Source of the DNA: Bradyrhizobium cytisi
GTDB taxonomy: Bacteria; Pseudomonadota; Alphaproteobacteria; Rhizobiales; Xanthobacteraceae
Direction: 5' to 3'
NCBI RefSeq assembly: GCF_008123515.1
Contig: NZ_VSSR01000018.1
Coordinates: forward strand, 1 to 64,000
Length of the DNA stretch: 64,000 bases
The translations under genes were made by a program, and so were the position numbers. The notes under the pieces were generated by a model, which ran no database searches, was not told the origin of the DNA, and saw nothing but the letters and a program-made list of their open reading frames with translations. Position 1 is the first letter of the stretch. Every line of letters starts with the position of its first letter. Of the stretch, positions 20,281 through 29,737 are shown one piece after another.

Positions 20281-21672
20281 ATGCTCGACACTGTTCAACC
20301 TCATTCGCAGCCGCAAGCCGGCGCGCAAAGCCATCTCGCGCAAGAGTTCGTCGAGACGTTGCGGCTGGCCATGCCGATGATGCTGACGCAGCTCGGGCAG
20401 ATCGCGATGATCACCAGCGATCTCGCGCTGATCGGGAGGCTCGGTGAGGATGCAGTCGCCGCTGCGGCACTTGCGCACACCGTCTATTTCGTCAGCTTCA
20501 CCTTCGGGCTGGGATTGATGGCCGCGGTATCGCCGCTGGCCGCGCAGGCGTTCGGCGCCGGCGACGTCAGGCGCATCCGCCTGTCCTTGCGCGTCGGCCT
20601 CTGGGTCGCGCTGCTGATCTCGCTGCCGATGATGGCCTCGCCGCTCTATGGCGAGCGCATCCTGATTGCGCTCGGACAGGCGCCGCATTCGGCCGGCCTC
20701 GCCCAGCGCTATCTGAATGGCCTTGCCTGGGGCATCGCGCCGGCACTCGGCTTCATCGCGCTGCGCAGCATGATGAGCGCGGTGAACCGGCCGCAAGCGC
20801 CGCTGTGGATCACGCTCGCGGCGATCCCCGCGAATTTCGTGCTGGTCTACTGCCTGATCCATGGCCTGTTCGGCCTGCCCGAGCTCGGCCTGTTCGGCGC
20901 GGGACTGGCGACGACGCTCGTCAATCTCGGCACCTTCATTGCCGCGCTCGCCATCGCGGCGTGGCGCAGGCCGTTCGCCGACTATCATCCGCTGGCCCAT
21001 CTGTGGCGGATCGACTGGCCCTTGATGCGTCAGCTGATCGTGATCGGCGCGCCGATCTCGTTCTCCCTCCTGCTGGAATACGGCCTGTTCTCTTCGGCCG
21101 CGCTCTTGATGGGGCTGATCTCGACCGCCGCGCTCGCCGCGCACCAGATCGCGCTCCAGGTCACGGCCGTGCTGTTCATGGTCCCGCTCGGCATCGGCAT
21201 GGCCGCGACGGTGCGGGTCGGTCATGCCTATGGCCGTAACGAGCCGGCCGGCGTCCGACGCGCGGGCCTCGTCGCAGCCGTGCTCGGGATCGCGTTCGTC
21301 GCAGGCCTGACCGTTGCCATCATCCTCGGCCGCTACGAGCTGGGGCGGCTGTTCCTCGGCAGCAGCGAGGCCAGCGCCCCGACCGTCGAGCTCACCGCAA
21401 CACTTTTGCTGGTCGGCGCAACCTTCTTCATCGCCGATGCGCTGCAGACCATCATGGGTGGTGCGCTGCGCGGCATCAACGACACAAGGATGACATTGGT
21501 GTTCGCGGCGATCGGCTATTGGTGCGTCGGCTTCCCGATTGCCTGGGCGCTGGCCTTCCACGCCGGCCTCGGTGCGGTCGGCGTCTGGATCGGACTGTCG
21601 ATCGGATCGTTCGTCTATGCCGGCCTGTTGATCTTGCGATTCCGGATGTTGACGCACAAGATTGCGGGATGA
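20281..21672 (+). CDS. MATE family efflux transporter
   Basis: A 463-residue multidrug and toxic compound extrusion transporter with about 12 membrane helices in two pseudo-symmetric halves. The N-terminal helix region ETLRLAMPMMLTQLGQIAMI and the DLALIGRLG segment are typical of the NorM branch. The matching position in the second half is APISFSLLLEYGLFSSAALLMG. These pumps exchange cationic drugs or metabolites for H+ or Na+. The substrate is unknown. It is probably a single-gene unit after a palindromic repeat, with a convergent VOC gene downstream. Confidence 0.94.
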   Translation: MLDTVQPHSQPQAGAQSHLAQEFVETLRLAMPMMLTQLGQIAMITSDLALIGRLGEDAVAAAALAHTVYFVSFTFGLGLMAAVSPLAAQAFGAGDVRRIRLSLRVGLWVALLISLPMMASPLYGERILIALGQAPHSAGLAQRYLNGLAWGIAPALGFIALRSMMSAVNRPQAPLWITLAAIPANFVLVYCLIHGLFGLPELGLFGAGLATTLVNLGTFIAALAIAAWRRPFADYHPLAHLWRIDWPLMRQLIVIGAPISFSLLLEYGLFSSAALLMGLISTAALAAHQIALQVTAVLFMVPLGIGMAATVRVGHAYGRNEPAGVRRAGLVAAVLGIAFVAGLTVAIILGRYELGRLFLGSSEASAPTVELTATLLLVGATFFIADALQTIMGGALRGINDTRMTLVFAAIGYWCVGFPIAWALAFHAGLGAVGVWIGLSIGSFVYAGLLILRFRMLTHKIAG

Positions 21673-21805
21673 CCAGACCCGTTCGCGAAGTCGCCCCGAA
21701 TGTCGATGCCGGCAAGGGAGGATTTTGGAGCCGGAGCGATGACGCCGTCGGTCGAGCTGTTCTGCTCCTTGGCGGTCCCTTCAGCTGTCTCGACACAGCC
21801 GCTTG

Positions 21806-22210
21806 TCAAGTTCGCACCGGCTGCCCGATCCCCAGCAAGTTACCTTCGCTATCGCGGAACCAGACGCCCCGCTCCCCAACCCCCTTGCTGGGATAATTCC
21901 CGGCAATCTCTGCAATTCCATTGACGGTCTTCAAGCCGGGCAGGTCGTACTCCTCGAACTCGACTCCCCGCGCGCGAAGCTCGCGCACCGTTGCCTCGAT
22001 ATCCTCGACCTCCCATCCCATCTGCGTGTGCGTGCCGGATTGTGTTCCGGCCGAGACGAACAGCGCAAACTCGCTTCCCCCGCAGACATAGCGAAGCCCG
22101 CCCGCACGCTCTTCAACCGGCTCGAGCCCGAGTTTCTCGGAGTAGAACGCCCGCGCGCGGTTCAGGTCCTTGGCCGGCAGCCGGGTTGCCACCTTCGCGT
22201 TTCCTAACAT
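21806..22210 (-). CDS. VOC (glyoxalase/bleomycin-resistance) family protein
   Basis: A 134-residue vicinal-oxygen-chelate protein, usually dimeric. It begins with the first beta-alpha-beta module (VATRLPAKDLNRARAFYSEKLGLEP) and has the second with EDIEATVRELRARGVEFEEYD and FRDSEGNLLGIGQP near the end. The metal-ligand positions are not obviously all present, so it may be a non-enzymatic binder. Function cannot be assigned more narrowly. Confidence 0.9.
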   Translation of the reverse strand: MLGNAKVATRLPAKDLNRARAFYSEKLGLEPVEERAGGLRYVCGGSEFALFVSAGTQSGTHTQMGWEVEDIEATVRELRARGVEFEEYDLPGLKTVNGIAEIAGNYPSKGVGERGVWFRDSEGNLLGIGQPVRT

Positions 22211-22245
22211 GCTCTCTCCTTCCTTTGTTACGCATTGCTCACGCT

Positions 22246-23361
22246 CTATTCCGCGACGCGCGCGGGCTTGTCACCCGCGGCCTCCGACCATTCGCCGATG
22301 ACGCGGTCGAGATCGCAGAGATTCTGGTGCATCTGCTCCAGCGAGAAGCCGAGCGCGAAGAAGCGTTCCGCGGTGTCGCTCGCGTGGCCGCGGATCAACC
22401 CGTCCTGGCGCACGGCCGCGACGGCTTCCGAATAGTGCTGAAGTGCGATGTGCACGGGATGGATCGGCGGCGCGCCGGCGCCCTCGCGCAAGGCTTCGGC
22501 CGCGGATTTGAGGAAGCGCAGGAACGCCGCACTGACTTCCGCCAGCGGGCCGGCGAGCCTGACCTGCACCTCGACCGGCAGCGGCACCACGGTGGCGCGG
22601 CCGATCATCACGACGTCGTGGCGCAGCCGCAGAATCGTACGCAGCAGCGGGCCGGTGTCGGGACCGCTCGACAGCCGCGCCGAACGCTCGCGCTCGGCCT
22701 CCGCACCGATCGCATTCATGCCCACCATGGCGGTACCGATGCCGTCCTGGATCCGGTGCAGCGCATCGTTGTCGCGGCCGCGGGTGAGGCCCGCGAGCAG
22801 CTCCGTAAAAGCCTCAGCAATCAGCTCGAGCAGTTTTGCCGCGCTGGCGCGGATCTGCCGCACCGCGCGCGACGGCAACACCAGGAACGAGACCAGCAGT
22901 CCGGTGATGGCGCCGACCGAAACCTCGCTGACGCGATCGATCGCCGATGCCAGCGGATCGGCATGATGCATGGTCGGGACCAGCAGCACGATCACCGCGG
23001 TCACGGTGGCGGTGCTCAGGGTCGGATAGATCGACGCGATGAAGGCCAGCGGCGCGACCGCCAGCACCAGCAGCCCCAGCAGGCCGGCTTCGCTGGAATA
23101 GGGGATCGTGATCGCGATGGCGCCGCCATAGATGGCGCCGCCGATGGTGCCGAGCATGTAGTCGCGCGTCGCCTTCAGCGAACGGCCGACGCTCATCTGG
23201 GTCACGATCAGCGAGGTCAGCACCGCCCAGAGCGGCAGCAACAGATGCAGCGCGGTCGCGATCGCATAGGCGGCCGTCGCCGCCACCGTGACCCGGAGCG
23301 CCAGCCCCAATTGCGTCCGCCGCGACCGGATGCGGTCGAACAGCTCCTTTGCGCCTGCCAT
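22246..23361 (-). CDS. FUSC family membrane protein
   Basis: A 371-residue inner-membrane protein with a cluster of helices over residues 20-170 (LRVTVAATAAYAIATAL, PLWAVLTSLIVTQMSVG, TVTAVIVLLVPTM and others), followed by a cytoplasmic helical half. The SVGRSLKATRDYMLGTIGGA segment is characteristic of the FUSC/aromatic acid exporter family (AaeB, YccS). These are thought to export aromatic acids or similar compounds. Start is set at the ATG at 23361; the open frame upstream overlaps the divergent promoter. It is divergent from the MmgE/PrpD gene with about 120 bases between. Confidence 0.88.
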   Translation of the reverse strand: MAGAKELFDRIRSRRTQLGLALRVTVAATAAYAIATALHLLLPLWAVLTSLIVTQMSVGRSLKATRDYMLGTIGGAIYGGAIAITIPYSSEAGLLGLLVLAVAPLAFIASIYPTLSTATVTAVIVLLVPTMHHADPLASAIDRVSEVSVGAITGLLVSFLVLPSRAVRQIRASAAKLLELIAEAFTELLAGLTRGRDNDALHRIQDGIGTAMVGMNAIGAEAERERSARLSSGPDTGPLLRTILRLRHDVVMIGRATVVPLPVEVQVRLAGPLAEVSAAFLRFLKSAAEALREGAGAPPIHPVHIALQHYSEAVAAVRQDGLIRGHASDTAERFFALGFSLEQMHQNLCDLDRVIGEWSEAAGDKPARVAE

Positions 23362-23479
23362 CGTCGAATGTCCCGATCCTCGTTGACCAGCCAGAAGCAT
23401 AGCTGATGCCCGCGGCTCCAAGGCCGCTTGAAAGGCAAAATCAGCCCGCCTAATTTGCCGGCCAAAACGAGGAAACACG

Positions 23480-24847
23480 ATGGCTCACGAAACCGCAACG
23501 CTCGCCGCCTACGTCGCCGACCTGAAATTCGCGGATATTCCGGCGGAGGTGCTGGATCGCGCCAAGGTGCTGACGCTGGATTTCCTCGGCAGCGCCATCC
23601 GGGCGCGGAGCGAGGCGGAATCGACCCCATCGATCTTGAAGATGCTGGAAGCGCTCGCGCTCGACACCAAGGGCTCTTCCACCGTGTTCGGCGACAGCAA
23701 GACCTGGACACCGGCGGTGGCGGCGCTGCTCAACGGGGCGCTCGGCCATTCCCTCGATTTCGACGACACCCATGCGGACTCCTCACTGCACCCGAGCGCG
23801 CCGGTGGTTCCGGCCGCGTTTGCCGTCGGCGAGATGGTCGGCGCCTCAGGGCGCGACGTGCTGACGGCAATCGTGGCGGGCTACGAGGTCTGCTGCCGGC
23901 TCGGCAATGCGCTCGACCCGACCTCACATTATGCGCGCGGCTTTCATCCGACCGCGACCGCCGGCACCTACGGCGCGGCCGCGGCGGCGGCAAAACTGTT
24001 CGGGCTCTCCGAGGCGCAGATCATCGCCGCCTTCGGCGTCGCCGGCAGCCAGGCGGCGGGCTCGCTGCAATTCCTGACGAACGGCGCCTGGAACAAGCGC
24101 TACCAGGTCGGCGCCGCCGCGATGAACGGCGTGATCGCCGCGACGCTGGCGCGCAACGATTTCGTCGGCGCGACGGAATCGATCGAAGGCAAGCACGGCC
24201 TGCTCGCCGGCTACACCGACGACGCGCATCCCGACAAGGCGGTGGCCGGGCTCGGCAAGACCTACGAGACCATGAAGATCGGCGTGAAACCATATCCGAG
24301 CTGCCGCTACACCCATGCCGCGATCGACGCGCTGATCGCGATGCGGCGCGAGCACAATCTGACGCCCGACCAGGTCAAGCGCGTCGAGATCGGCTTGCAC
24401 CGCAACGGCATCACCCTGACCGGCGATGCCGCGACCAAGCGGCACCCCACCTCGATCGTCGGCGGCCAGTTCTCGATGTTCTTCACCGGCGCGCTCGCGC
24501 TCGACCAGGGCTCGTTCGGCTGGGACGATTACAACCGCCTGGGCGATGCCGCGATCGACGCGCTCGCCGACAAGTTCGACGTGGTGCAGGACGACCGGCT
24601 CGAGGTCGGCCGCACCCATCCCTTTGGCGCGCGGGTCAGCATCACCACCGATGACGGCGTGCACGAGCGCCTCTACGCCGATCCTTCCGGAGAGCCGACA
24701 TCGTTCCCGGATGCGCAGGCGATGCAGCAGAAATTCCTGACGCTGGCGCGGCCCGTGCTGAATGCACGGGCCGACAAGTTCGCCGATGCGATCATGACGC
24801 TGGAGCGGTTCGACCGCGTGGCAAAGGCGACGGAATTGGGACGGTAG
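23480..24847 (+). CDS. MmgE/PrpD family protein
   Basis: A 455-residue member of the MmgE/PrpD family, which includes 2-methylcitrate dehydratase and several dehydratases, epimerases and decarboxylases of small carboxylates. Characteristic segments are LTLDFLGSAIRARSEAE, NGALGHSLDFDDTH, GYEVCCRLGNAL, and KPYPSCRYTHAAIDAL in the second domain. No prpB or prpC gene is adjacent, so a role in the methylcitrate cycle is not supported by context. Cytoplasmic. The convergent serine hydrolase gene ends 7 bases away. Confidence 0.9.
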   Translation: MAHETATLAAYVADLKFADIPAEVLDRAKVLTLDFLGSAIRARSEAESTPSILKMLEALALDTKGSSTVFGDSKTWTPAVAALLNGALGHSLDFDDTHADSSLHPSAPVVPAAFAVGEMVGASGRDVLTAIVAGYEVCCRLGNALDPTSHYARGFHPTATAGTYGAAAAAAKLFGLSEAQIIAAFGVAGSQAAGSLQFLTNGAWNKRYQVGAAAMNGVIAATLARNDFVGATESIEGKHGLLAGYTDDAHPDKAVAGLGKTYETMKIGVKPYPSCRYTHAAIDALIAMRREHNLTPDQVKRVEIGLHRNGITLTGDAATKRHPTSIVGGQFSMFFTGALALDQGSFGWDDYNRLGDAAIDALADKFDVVQDDRLEVGRTHPFGARVSITTDDGVHERLYADPSGEPTSFPDAQAMQQKFLTLARPVLNARADKFADAIMTLERFDRVAKATELGR

Positions 24848-24854
24848 TAGCCGC

Positions 24855-26306
24855 CTAGTTCGCCCCCGCCATCTTCCCTTTCTCGCGCGTGGTCGCCACC
24901 ACGTCCCGCACCAGATCGAACACGCCATCCCCCTCCGGCGGCCAATTCGGCGAGCGGCCGAGGCGCACGATCACCAGCCGCTCCGACGGGATCACGATCG
25001 TGTACTGCCCGATCGTGCCTTTGGCGAAGAAGGCATCGCGCGGCCAGCCGTGGGTGACGCGAAACTTCACGCCAAAGCTGTCGCCCTGGTTGGTCCAGAA
25101 GCCGGCGCCGATGCCGACCCACGCGTTTGGCGTGGCAGTCGCGGAATAGTTCACCCAGCCCTCGGGGAGGATGCGCTTGCCGCCGGCGACGCCGTCGTTG
25201 AGATAAAGCTGGCCGAAGCGCGCCCAGTCGCGCGCGGATGCGAGCATCTCGCCGGAGCCCTCGATCGTACCGGCACCGTCGAGCTGGAGCGTGACGTTGT
25301 TCATGCCGAGCGGGGCAAACAATTCGCGGCGCGCGAAGGCAAGCGCATCCGCGGGCTTGCCGCCGGCGGCGTTGCGGATCAGATGCGCGAGAATGATGGT
25401 GTTGCCGTCGTGATAATTCCACACCGTGCCCGGCGCGGTCGCGAGCGGCGCGCGCTCGGCAAAGCTGGCCATATCGTCTTCGGCGCATTTCATGGCATTA
25501 ACCGGCTCGAGCGCGGAGCCGAGCCAGGCCTCCAACGAGCTTCCGAGCGCAATGCCGGCGGTGTGACGCAGCAACTGATCGACGGTGATGACATGCCGCG
25601 GATCGTCCAGATTTTGCCAGGCGGCAATTGGCGCGGGCCCGTCGAGCTTCAACTTGCCCTGGCGCACGAGAATGCCTGTCAGCGCCGACATCACCGACTT
25701 CGTCATGGAGAAGCCGAGCAGCTGCGTCTCCGGCCCGACACCATCAGCATAGCGCTCGGCAACGACGCGCCCGGCCTTCATGACGACGATCGCGCGGGTG
25801 CGGCGATAAGGCGGTTGTGCGGGCTCGGCGAAAGCGCGGTCGAGCGCGGCGGATAGCCCCTGGCTTTGCGGCGGCACCAGTCCCGGGCCGGCGATCTCGG
25901 GGAGCAACGCCGGCTGCTTGTCGTCAGGCGGCACCGCGACGTCGACGAGCCCCTGGTCGTGCTCGAGCGTGCAGCCGAGCCCCTCGCGATAGACGGCGTG
26001 GCTGCGGCCGATGCCGAACAGGCTCACGGTGACATCCTTGCGGGCGCGATCGACCCGAACATCCATCGCCCAGGTCAGGAGACCCGCACCCGGCATCGCA
26101 TCGGTGGTCTCGGCGAGGTCGCGCATGGGATCGAGGCCGGAGACGAACGTCTCCGAGCAGAGCGTGTCGGCGATGAAGCCGGTGGCAACCTTCGGCACGT
26201 CGCGGGCCCGCGCCGCGCCGAGGGCGAGGCCGGCAAAGGCGATGGCGGTAGCGGTGGCGGTGGCGGTGGCGGTGGTAGCGAGGATGATCTTGCGGCAGCG
26301 GGTCAC
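24855..26306 (-). CDS. periplasmic serine hydrolase (beta-lactamase/class C-like)
   Basis: A 483-residue secreted penicillin-binding-protein-like serine hydrolase. The signal peptide has an unusual Thr-Ala run encoded by a hexanucleotide repeat. The catalytic SxxK is FSMTKSVMSAL, the Tyr of the second motif is in WNYHDGNT, and a third-box-like segment lies near the C-terminal half (TNQGDSFGVKF). Members include esterases, 6-aminohexanoate-dimer hydrolase and DD-peptidases; this one is closest by pattern to the 6-aminohexanoate-dimer hydrolase type. True beta-lactamase activity is not implied. It starts 146 bases from the end of the AraC gene, same strand. Confidence 0.87.
   Translation of the reverse strand: MTRCRKIILATTATATATATAIAFAGLALGAARARDVPKVATGFIADTLCSETFVSGLDPMRDLAETTDAMPGAGLLTWAMDVRVDRARKDVTVSLFGIGRSHAVYREGLGCTLEHDQGLVDVAVPPDDKQPALLPEIAGPGLVPPQSQGLSAALDRAFAEPAQPPYRRTRAIVVMKAGRVVAERYADGVGPETQLLGFSMTKSVMSALTGILVRQGKLKLDGPAPIAAWQNLDDPRHVITVDQLLRHTAGIALGSSLEAWLGSALEPVNAMKCAEDDMASFAERAPLATAPGTVWNYHDGNTIILAHLIRNAAGGKPADALAFARRELFAPLGMNNVTLQLDGAGTIEGSGEMLASARDWARFGQLYLNDGVAGGKRILPEGWVNYSATATPNAWVGIGAGFWTNQGDSFGVKFRVTHGWPRDAFFAKGTIGQYTIVIPSERLVIVRLGRSPNWPPEGDGVFDLVRDVVATTREKGKMAGAN
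26245..26274. repeat. hexanucleotide tandem repeat in signal peptide coding region
   Basis: Five tandem units of GCGGTR (GCGGTA then four GCGGTG) on the plus strand encode the Thr-Ala run of the serine hydrolase signal peptide. Being a hexamer, expansion or loss would keep frame and change the hydrophobic core by two residues per unit. Confidence 0.85.
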
Positions 26307-26452
26307 GGGCTTTCTCCTGCTTCGGGGCGAATGGCGGAGAAGGAGCCGGATGCGGGCGAAGCGTGCTCGCCGGATTTGAAATACGACCTCGTCGAAACTG
26401 ACCGGCGCTAGCCGAACTTGAAATTCTAATATGATTCCAACGAGATAATAAT

Positions 26453-27514
26453 CTAGACCGCATCAACCTTGAGCCGCCGATACTCCGTCGGCGTCACGCC
26501 CGTGACCGCCTTGAAGGCGCGATTGAAGGGGCCGAGCGACTGGAAGCCGGCGTCCATCGCGATGGTGATGACGGGAACCTCAGCCTGGGTGGGATCGGCG
26601 AGCGCGGCCTTGGCCTCCTCGATCCGGTGATTGTTCAGAAACACATTGAAGTTGCGATAGCCGAGCCGCTGGTTGATCAGCCGGCGCAGCCGGTATTCCG
26701 GAATTTTCAACCGGCCCGCCAGCGCGCCGATGGTGATGTTCTCCTGACGATAGACCCGCTCGTCCGCCATCAGCCGCATCAGGGCGTCGATGAGCTTTTG
26801 ATCGGCGGCGTCATCGGTCGCAGGCTGACTGAAAACAATCGCCGGTGCGGGCTCCGTCGCGGCCGGAAACAGATCCGCCCCGTCAACCCGCATCATGGCA
26901 TAGACGATCGCCGCGACGGTGCAGGCGAGCACCCCGGCATTGATGGTTTCGGCGACATCGCCGACGTGGTGCCCGGCGACCGCGATCTGGAGCACCGCGT
27001 TCAGCCCGCCATAGAGCGCGGTTGCGCAGACGATGAAGACTCGAGCGCTGCGGCGGCGCTCGACCAGGTCGGCCGGCCAGGAGGCGATCGTCTGCCCGAT
27101 CGCAAGCGCAATGAATCCGAGCACGATCAGATTGACCACCGTCACCGAGAACCGCACATGGCCACTGGGTGCAATCCAGACGCAGCCCGCGAAGCTGAAG
27201 GCCGTCACCAGCGCCCAGACCGATCCGTGCCACCAGCGGAGGCGAAACTCGTCGTCGAACAGGGAGCGTGTGAACAGCCAGAACACCACCATGGTGCCGG
27301 TCGACAATGCGATCAACGGTGCATGCCAGAGCGGGATCCGCGACGTGACATCCAACGAATAGCTCACAGCATGCGCGGCCGCGCCCAGCGCGAAGGCCGC
27401 GCCGAGGCGGGCGGCCAGCACATTGCGGAAGTCGGCGAGCAATGACGCCGCCAGCACCAGCAGCAACGCAACGCTGGCGGCGCGAAAGGCGAGATCGATT
27501 GCGGCAAGTGTCAT
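26453..27514 (-). CDS. membrane-anchored AraC-family transcriptional regulator
   Basis: A regulator of about 353 residues. The N-terminal 220 residues form about seven hydrophobic helices (for example AASVALLLVLAASLLADF, PLIALSTGTMVVFWLFT, VVNLIVLGFIALAIGQ). The C-terminal 100 residues are an AraC DNA-binding domain: YRQENITIGALAGRLKIPEY for the first helix-turn-helix and VITIAMDAGFQSLGPFNRAF plus TPTEYRR for the second. A membrane-sensing AraC protein is implied. The ATG at 27514 is preferred over an earlier one at 27550. It is divergent from the pirin gene. Confidence 0.88.
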   Translation of the reverse strand: MTLAAIDLAFRAASVALLLVLAASLLADFRNVLAARLGAAFALGAAAHAVSYSLDVTSRIPLWHAPLIALSTGTMVVFWLFTRSLFDDEFRLRWWHGSVWALVTAFSFAGCVWIAPSGHVRFSVTVVNLIVLGFIALAIGQTIASWPADLVERRRSARVFIVCATALYGGLNAVLQIAVAGHHVGDVAETINAGVLACTVAAIVYAMMRVDGADLFPAATEPAPAIVFSQPATDDAADQKLIDALMRLMADERVYRQENITIGALAGRLKIPEYRLRRLINQRLGYRNFNVFLNNHRIEEAKAALADPTQAEVPVITIAMDAGFQSLGPFNRAFKAVTGVTPTEYRRLKVDAV

Positions 27515-27599
27515 CGGGCGATGCGATCGGGCGCGGTTGAAACCAGCCAAACATCGTTCGTTGCGCCAGCTTTTTCAAGGACCATCCTCATCTACAGAT

Positions 27600-27651
27600 G
27601 TCATCGCCCGCGAAGGCGGGCGAACCAGTACTCCGAGGCGCGGGGAATGAC
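27600..27651. repeat. intergenic palindromic repeat (type G, short)
   Basis: GTCATCGCCCGCGAAGGCGGGCG contains a stable hairpin and is followed by AACCAGTACTCC and GGGGAATGAC. The fuller relative lies at 37635-37760. It sits in the divergent gap between the AraC and pirin genes. Confidence 0.65.
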
Positions 27652-27736
27652 AGCGAGTTTGTGGAACAGCCTTTGTCGCGACGGCGATGCGAAATTCTGC
27701 TACCATCGCGTCCAAGAAAGTCAAAAGGAGTCCACC

Positions 27737-28654
27737 ATCAGCTGGCAACCCTCCAACGACCCCGTGCTCGGCGATCCCATGTCCTGCGACGCGCTCGATC
27801 TCGTCATCGTGCCGCGCACCCGCGATCTCGGCGACGGATTCGCGGTGCGGCGCGCGTTGCCGCATGGCAAGCGGCAGATGGTCGGGCCGTTCATCTTCTT
27901 CGATCATTTCGGTCCGGTGCAGTTCGTCTCCGGCAAGGGCATGGACGTGCGGCCGCATCCGCATATCGGGCTTGCCACCGTCACCTATCTGTTCGACGGC
28001 GCGATCATGCATCGCGACAGCGAGGGCAACGTGCAAGAGATCGCGCCGGGTGCGATGAATTTGATGACGGCCGGCCGCGGCATCGCGCATTCCGAGCGCA
28101 CGCCGGATGCGCAGCGCGCCTCGGGTCAGCAGATGCTCGGCCTGCAAAGCTGGATCGCGCTGCCGGCCGGCTCCGAAGAGATCGATCCCACGTTTCAGCA
28201 TTATGCGGCCGGCGAGCTGCCGATGATCTCCGAGCGCGATTTTACCGCGCGGGTGATCGCCGGATCCGCCTTCGGCATCGCCTCCCCGGTGAAAATGGTC
28301 TCGCCCTGGTTCTACACCGAGGTCACGGCTGTTGCGGGTGCCAGTGTGCCGCTCGATCCTGACCACGAGGAGCGCGCGATCTACGTGGTTGACGGCGAGG
28401 TCGAGATCGCGAACGAGCGCTACGAAGGGCCACGGCTGCTGATTTTCCGCCCCGGCGACCGCATCACCGTGAAGGCGCTCAGGGCCACGCGGATGATGTT
28501 TCTCGGCGGCGATGCATTGGAGGGCCCGCGCCACATCTGGTGGAATTTCGTCTCCTCCAGCAAGGAGCGGATCGAGCAGGCCAAGCAGGACTGGAAAACC
28601 GGCCGCTTCACCGCGGTTCCGCAGGAACATGAGTTCATTCCGCTGCCGGAATAG
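27737..28654 (+). CDS. pirin family protein
   Basis: A pirin-type bicupin of about 305 residues, a non-heme iron protein family with quercetinase-like or redox-sensing members. The N-terminal cupin holds FIFFDHFGPVQF and VRPHPHIGLATVTYLFDG, whose His residues and Glu provide the metal site, then RGIAHSERTP. The start is unusual. A strong AAAGGAG at 27724-27730 sits six bases before ATC (27737) rather than ATG, and the residues after it (SWQPSNDPVLGD) look like a conserved N terminus. Alternatives are an upstream ATG at 27647 or a downstream ATG at 27779. Confidence 0.85.
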   Translation: MSWQPSNDPVLGDPMSCDALDLVIVPRTRDLGDGFAVRRALPHGKRQMVGPFIFFDHFGPVQFVSGKGMDVRPHPHIGLATVTYLFDGAIMHRDSEGNVQEIAPGAMNLMTAGRGIAHSERTPDAQRASGQQMLGLQSWIALPAGSEEIDPTFQHYAAGELPMISERDFTARVIAGSAFGIASPVKMVSPWFYTEVTAVAGASVPLDPDHEERAIYVVDGEVEIANERYEGPRLLIFRPGDRITVKALRATRMMFLGGDALEGPRHIWWNFVSSSKERIEQAKQDWKTGRFTAVPQEHEFIPLPE

Positions 28655-28732
28655 GCTAATCCAGTGTCCGGCCGTGCCATCAGGCGCGGCCGGATGTCCT
28701 GCCTTAAAGCCTTCCGTCCGAAAGCGCTGCCG

Positions 28733-29647
28733 ATGACCACGATGCTCTCCAGCGACCTGCCCCTGACCAAGATCGGGCGTGGCAAGGTGCGCGATATCTA
28801 TGCCGTCGATGACGACCGCCTGCTGCTGCTGACCACCGACCGCATCAGCGCCTTCGACGTCGTGATGGGCGAGACCATCCCGATGAAGGGCGCGGTGCTG
28901 ACCCAGATCAGCGCGTTCTGGTTCAACAAGCTCGAAGGCGTGGTGCCGCATCACATGATCAGCGCCGACACCGACGAGATCATCGCAGCCGTGCCGGCGC
29001 TTAAAGCCCATCGCGCCGAGATTCTCGGCCGCGCCATGCTGTCCCGCCGCACCACGGTGTTCCCGATCGAATGCGTGATCCGCGGCTATCTCTCCGGCTC
29101 GGCCTGGAAGGAATATGCCGGCTCCGGCACGCTGGCGGGCGAAAAACTGAAGGCCGGCCTGGTCGAGAGCGAGAAGCTCGAGCCCTCGATCTTCAGCCCC
29201 GCAACCAAGGCCGAGACCGGCCATGACGAGAACATCACCATCGCCAAAATGCGTGAGGTCGTCGGCAACGAGGTCGCCTACACGCTCGAAAGCATGACCC
29301 GCGCGATCTACACCCTCGGCGAAGAGCTGGCGCGCGAGCAGGGCATCATCATCGCCGACACCAAGTTCGAGTTCGGCCGCGACAGGGACGGCCGCATCAT
29401 CCTGATCGACGAAGTCATGACGCCGGACAGTTCGCGGTTCTGGGCCGTCGATGCCTACAACCCCGGCCAGCCGCAAGCGAGCTTCGACAAGCAGCCCTTG
29501 CGCGACTATCTCGACGTCGAGCGCCGCGCCGGCCGCTGGAACGGCGACGCGCCGCCGCCGCCGCTGCCCGCGAGCGTGGTGGATGCAACCGGCAAGCGGT
29601 ATCTGGAAGCGTATCGGCGGGTGACGGGGCGAGAGCTGAAGACTTAG
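28733..29647 (+). CDS. purC: phosphoribosylaminoimidazole-succinocarboxamide synthase (SAICAR synthase)
   Basis: PurC joins CAIR and aspartate with ATP to give SAICAR, the eighth step of purine synthesis. The 304-residue product has [27 protein letters not shown] split over residues 12-36, the [17 protein letters not shown] segment, the DTKFEFG motif and the [11 protein letters not shown] motif. These are diagnostic of PurC. The length is in the range of the eukaryote-like long form found in Alphaproteobacteria. Of the nearby Met codons, 28733 is chosen. It is monocistronic; other purine genes are not in the window. Confidence 0.97.
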   Translation: MTTMLSSDLPLTKIGRGKVRDIYAVDDDRLLLLTTDRISAFDVVMGETIPMKGAVLTQISAFWFNKLEGVVPHHMISADTDEIIAAVPALKAHRAEILGRAMLSRRTTVFPIECVIRGYLSGSAWKEYAGSGTLAGEKLKAGLVESEKLEPSIFSPATKAETGHDENITIAKMREVVGNEVAYTLESMTRAIYTLGEELAREQGIIIADTKFEFGRDRDGRIILIDEVMTPDSSRFWAVDAYNPGQPQASFDKQPLRDYLDVERRAGRWNGDAPPPPLPASVVDATGKRYLEAYRRVTGRELKT

Positions 29648-29651
29648 CTCC

Positions 29652-29737
29652 GTCATTGCGAGGAGCTCTTGCGACGAAGCAAATCCAGACTGCCACCGCG
29701 AAGAGACTCTGGATTGCTTCGCTACGCTCGCAATGAC
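29652..29737. repeat. intergenic palindromic repeat (type H)
   Basis: Left end GTCATTGCGAGGAGC and right end GCTACGCTCGCAATGAC are near-complements, with GAAGCAAATCCAGA pairing TCTGGATTGCTTC. It lies in the 277-base gap after purC. Confidence 0.85.

Noticed and set aside
20104..21657. Open frame of 517 codons antisense to the MATE gene
   Set aside because: Very Arg/Gln/Asp-rich translation lacks any family and lies wholly over a well-supported transporter.
27575..29656. Open frame of 693 codons antisense to pirin and purC
   Set aside because: Spans two well-supported genes and their gap; looks like His/Arg/Asp-rich shadow.
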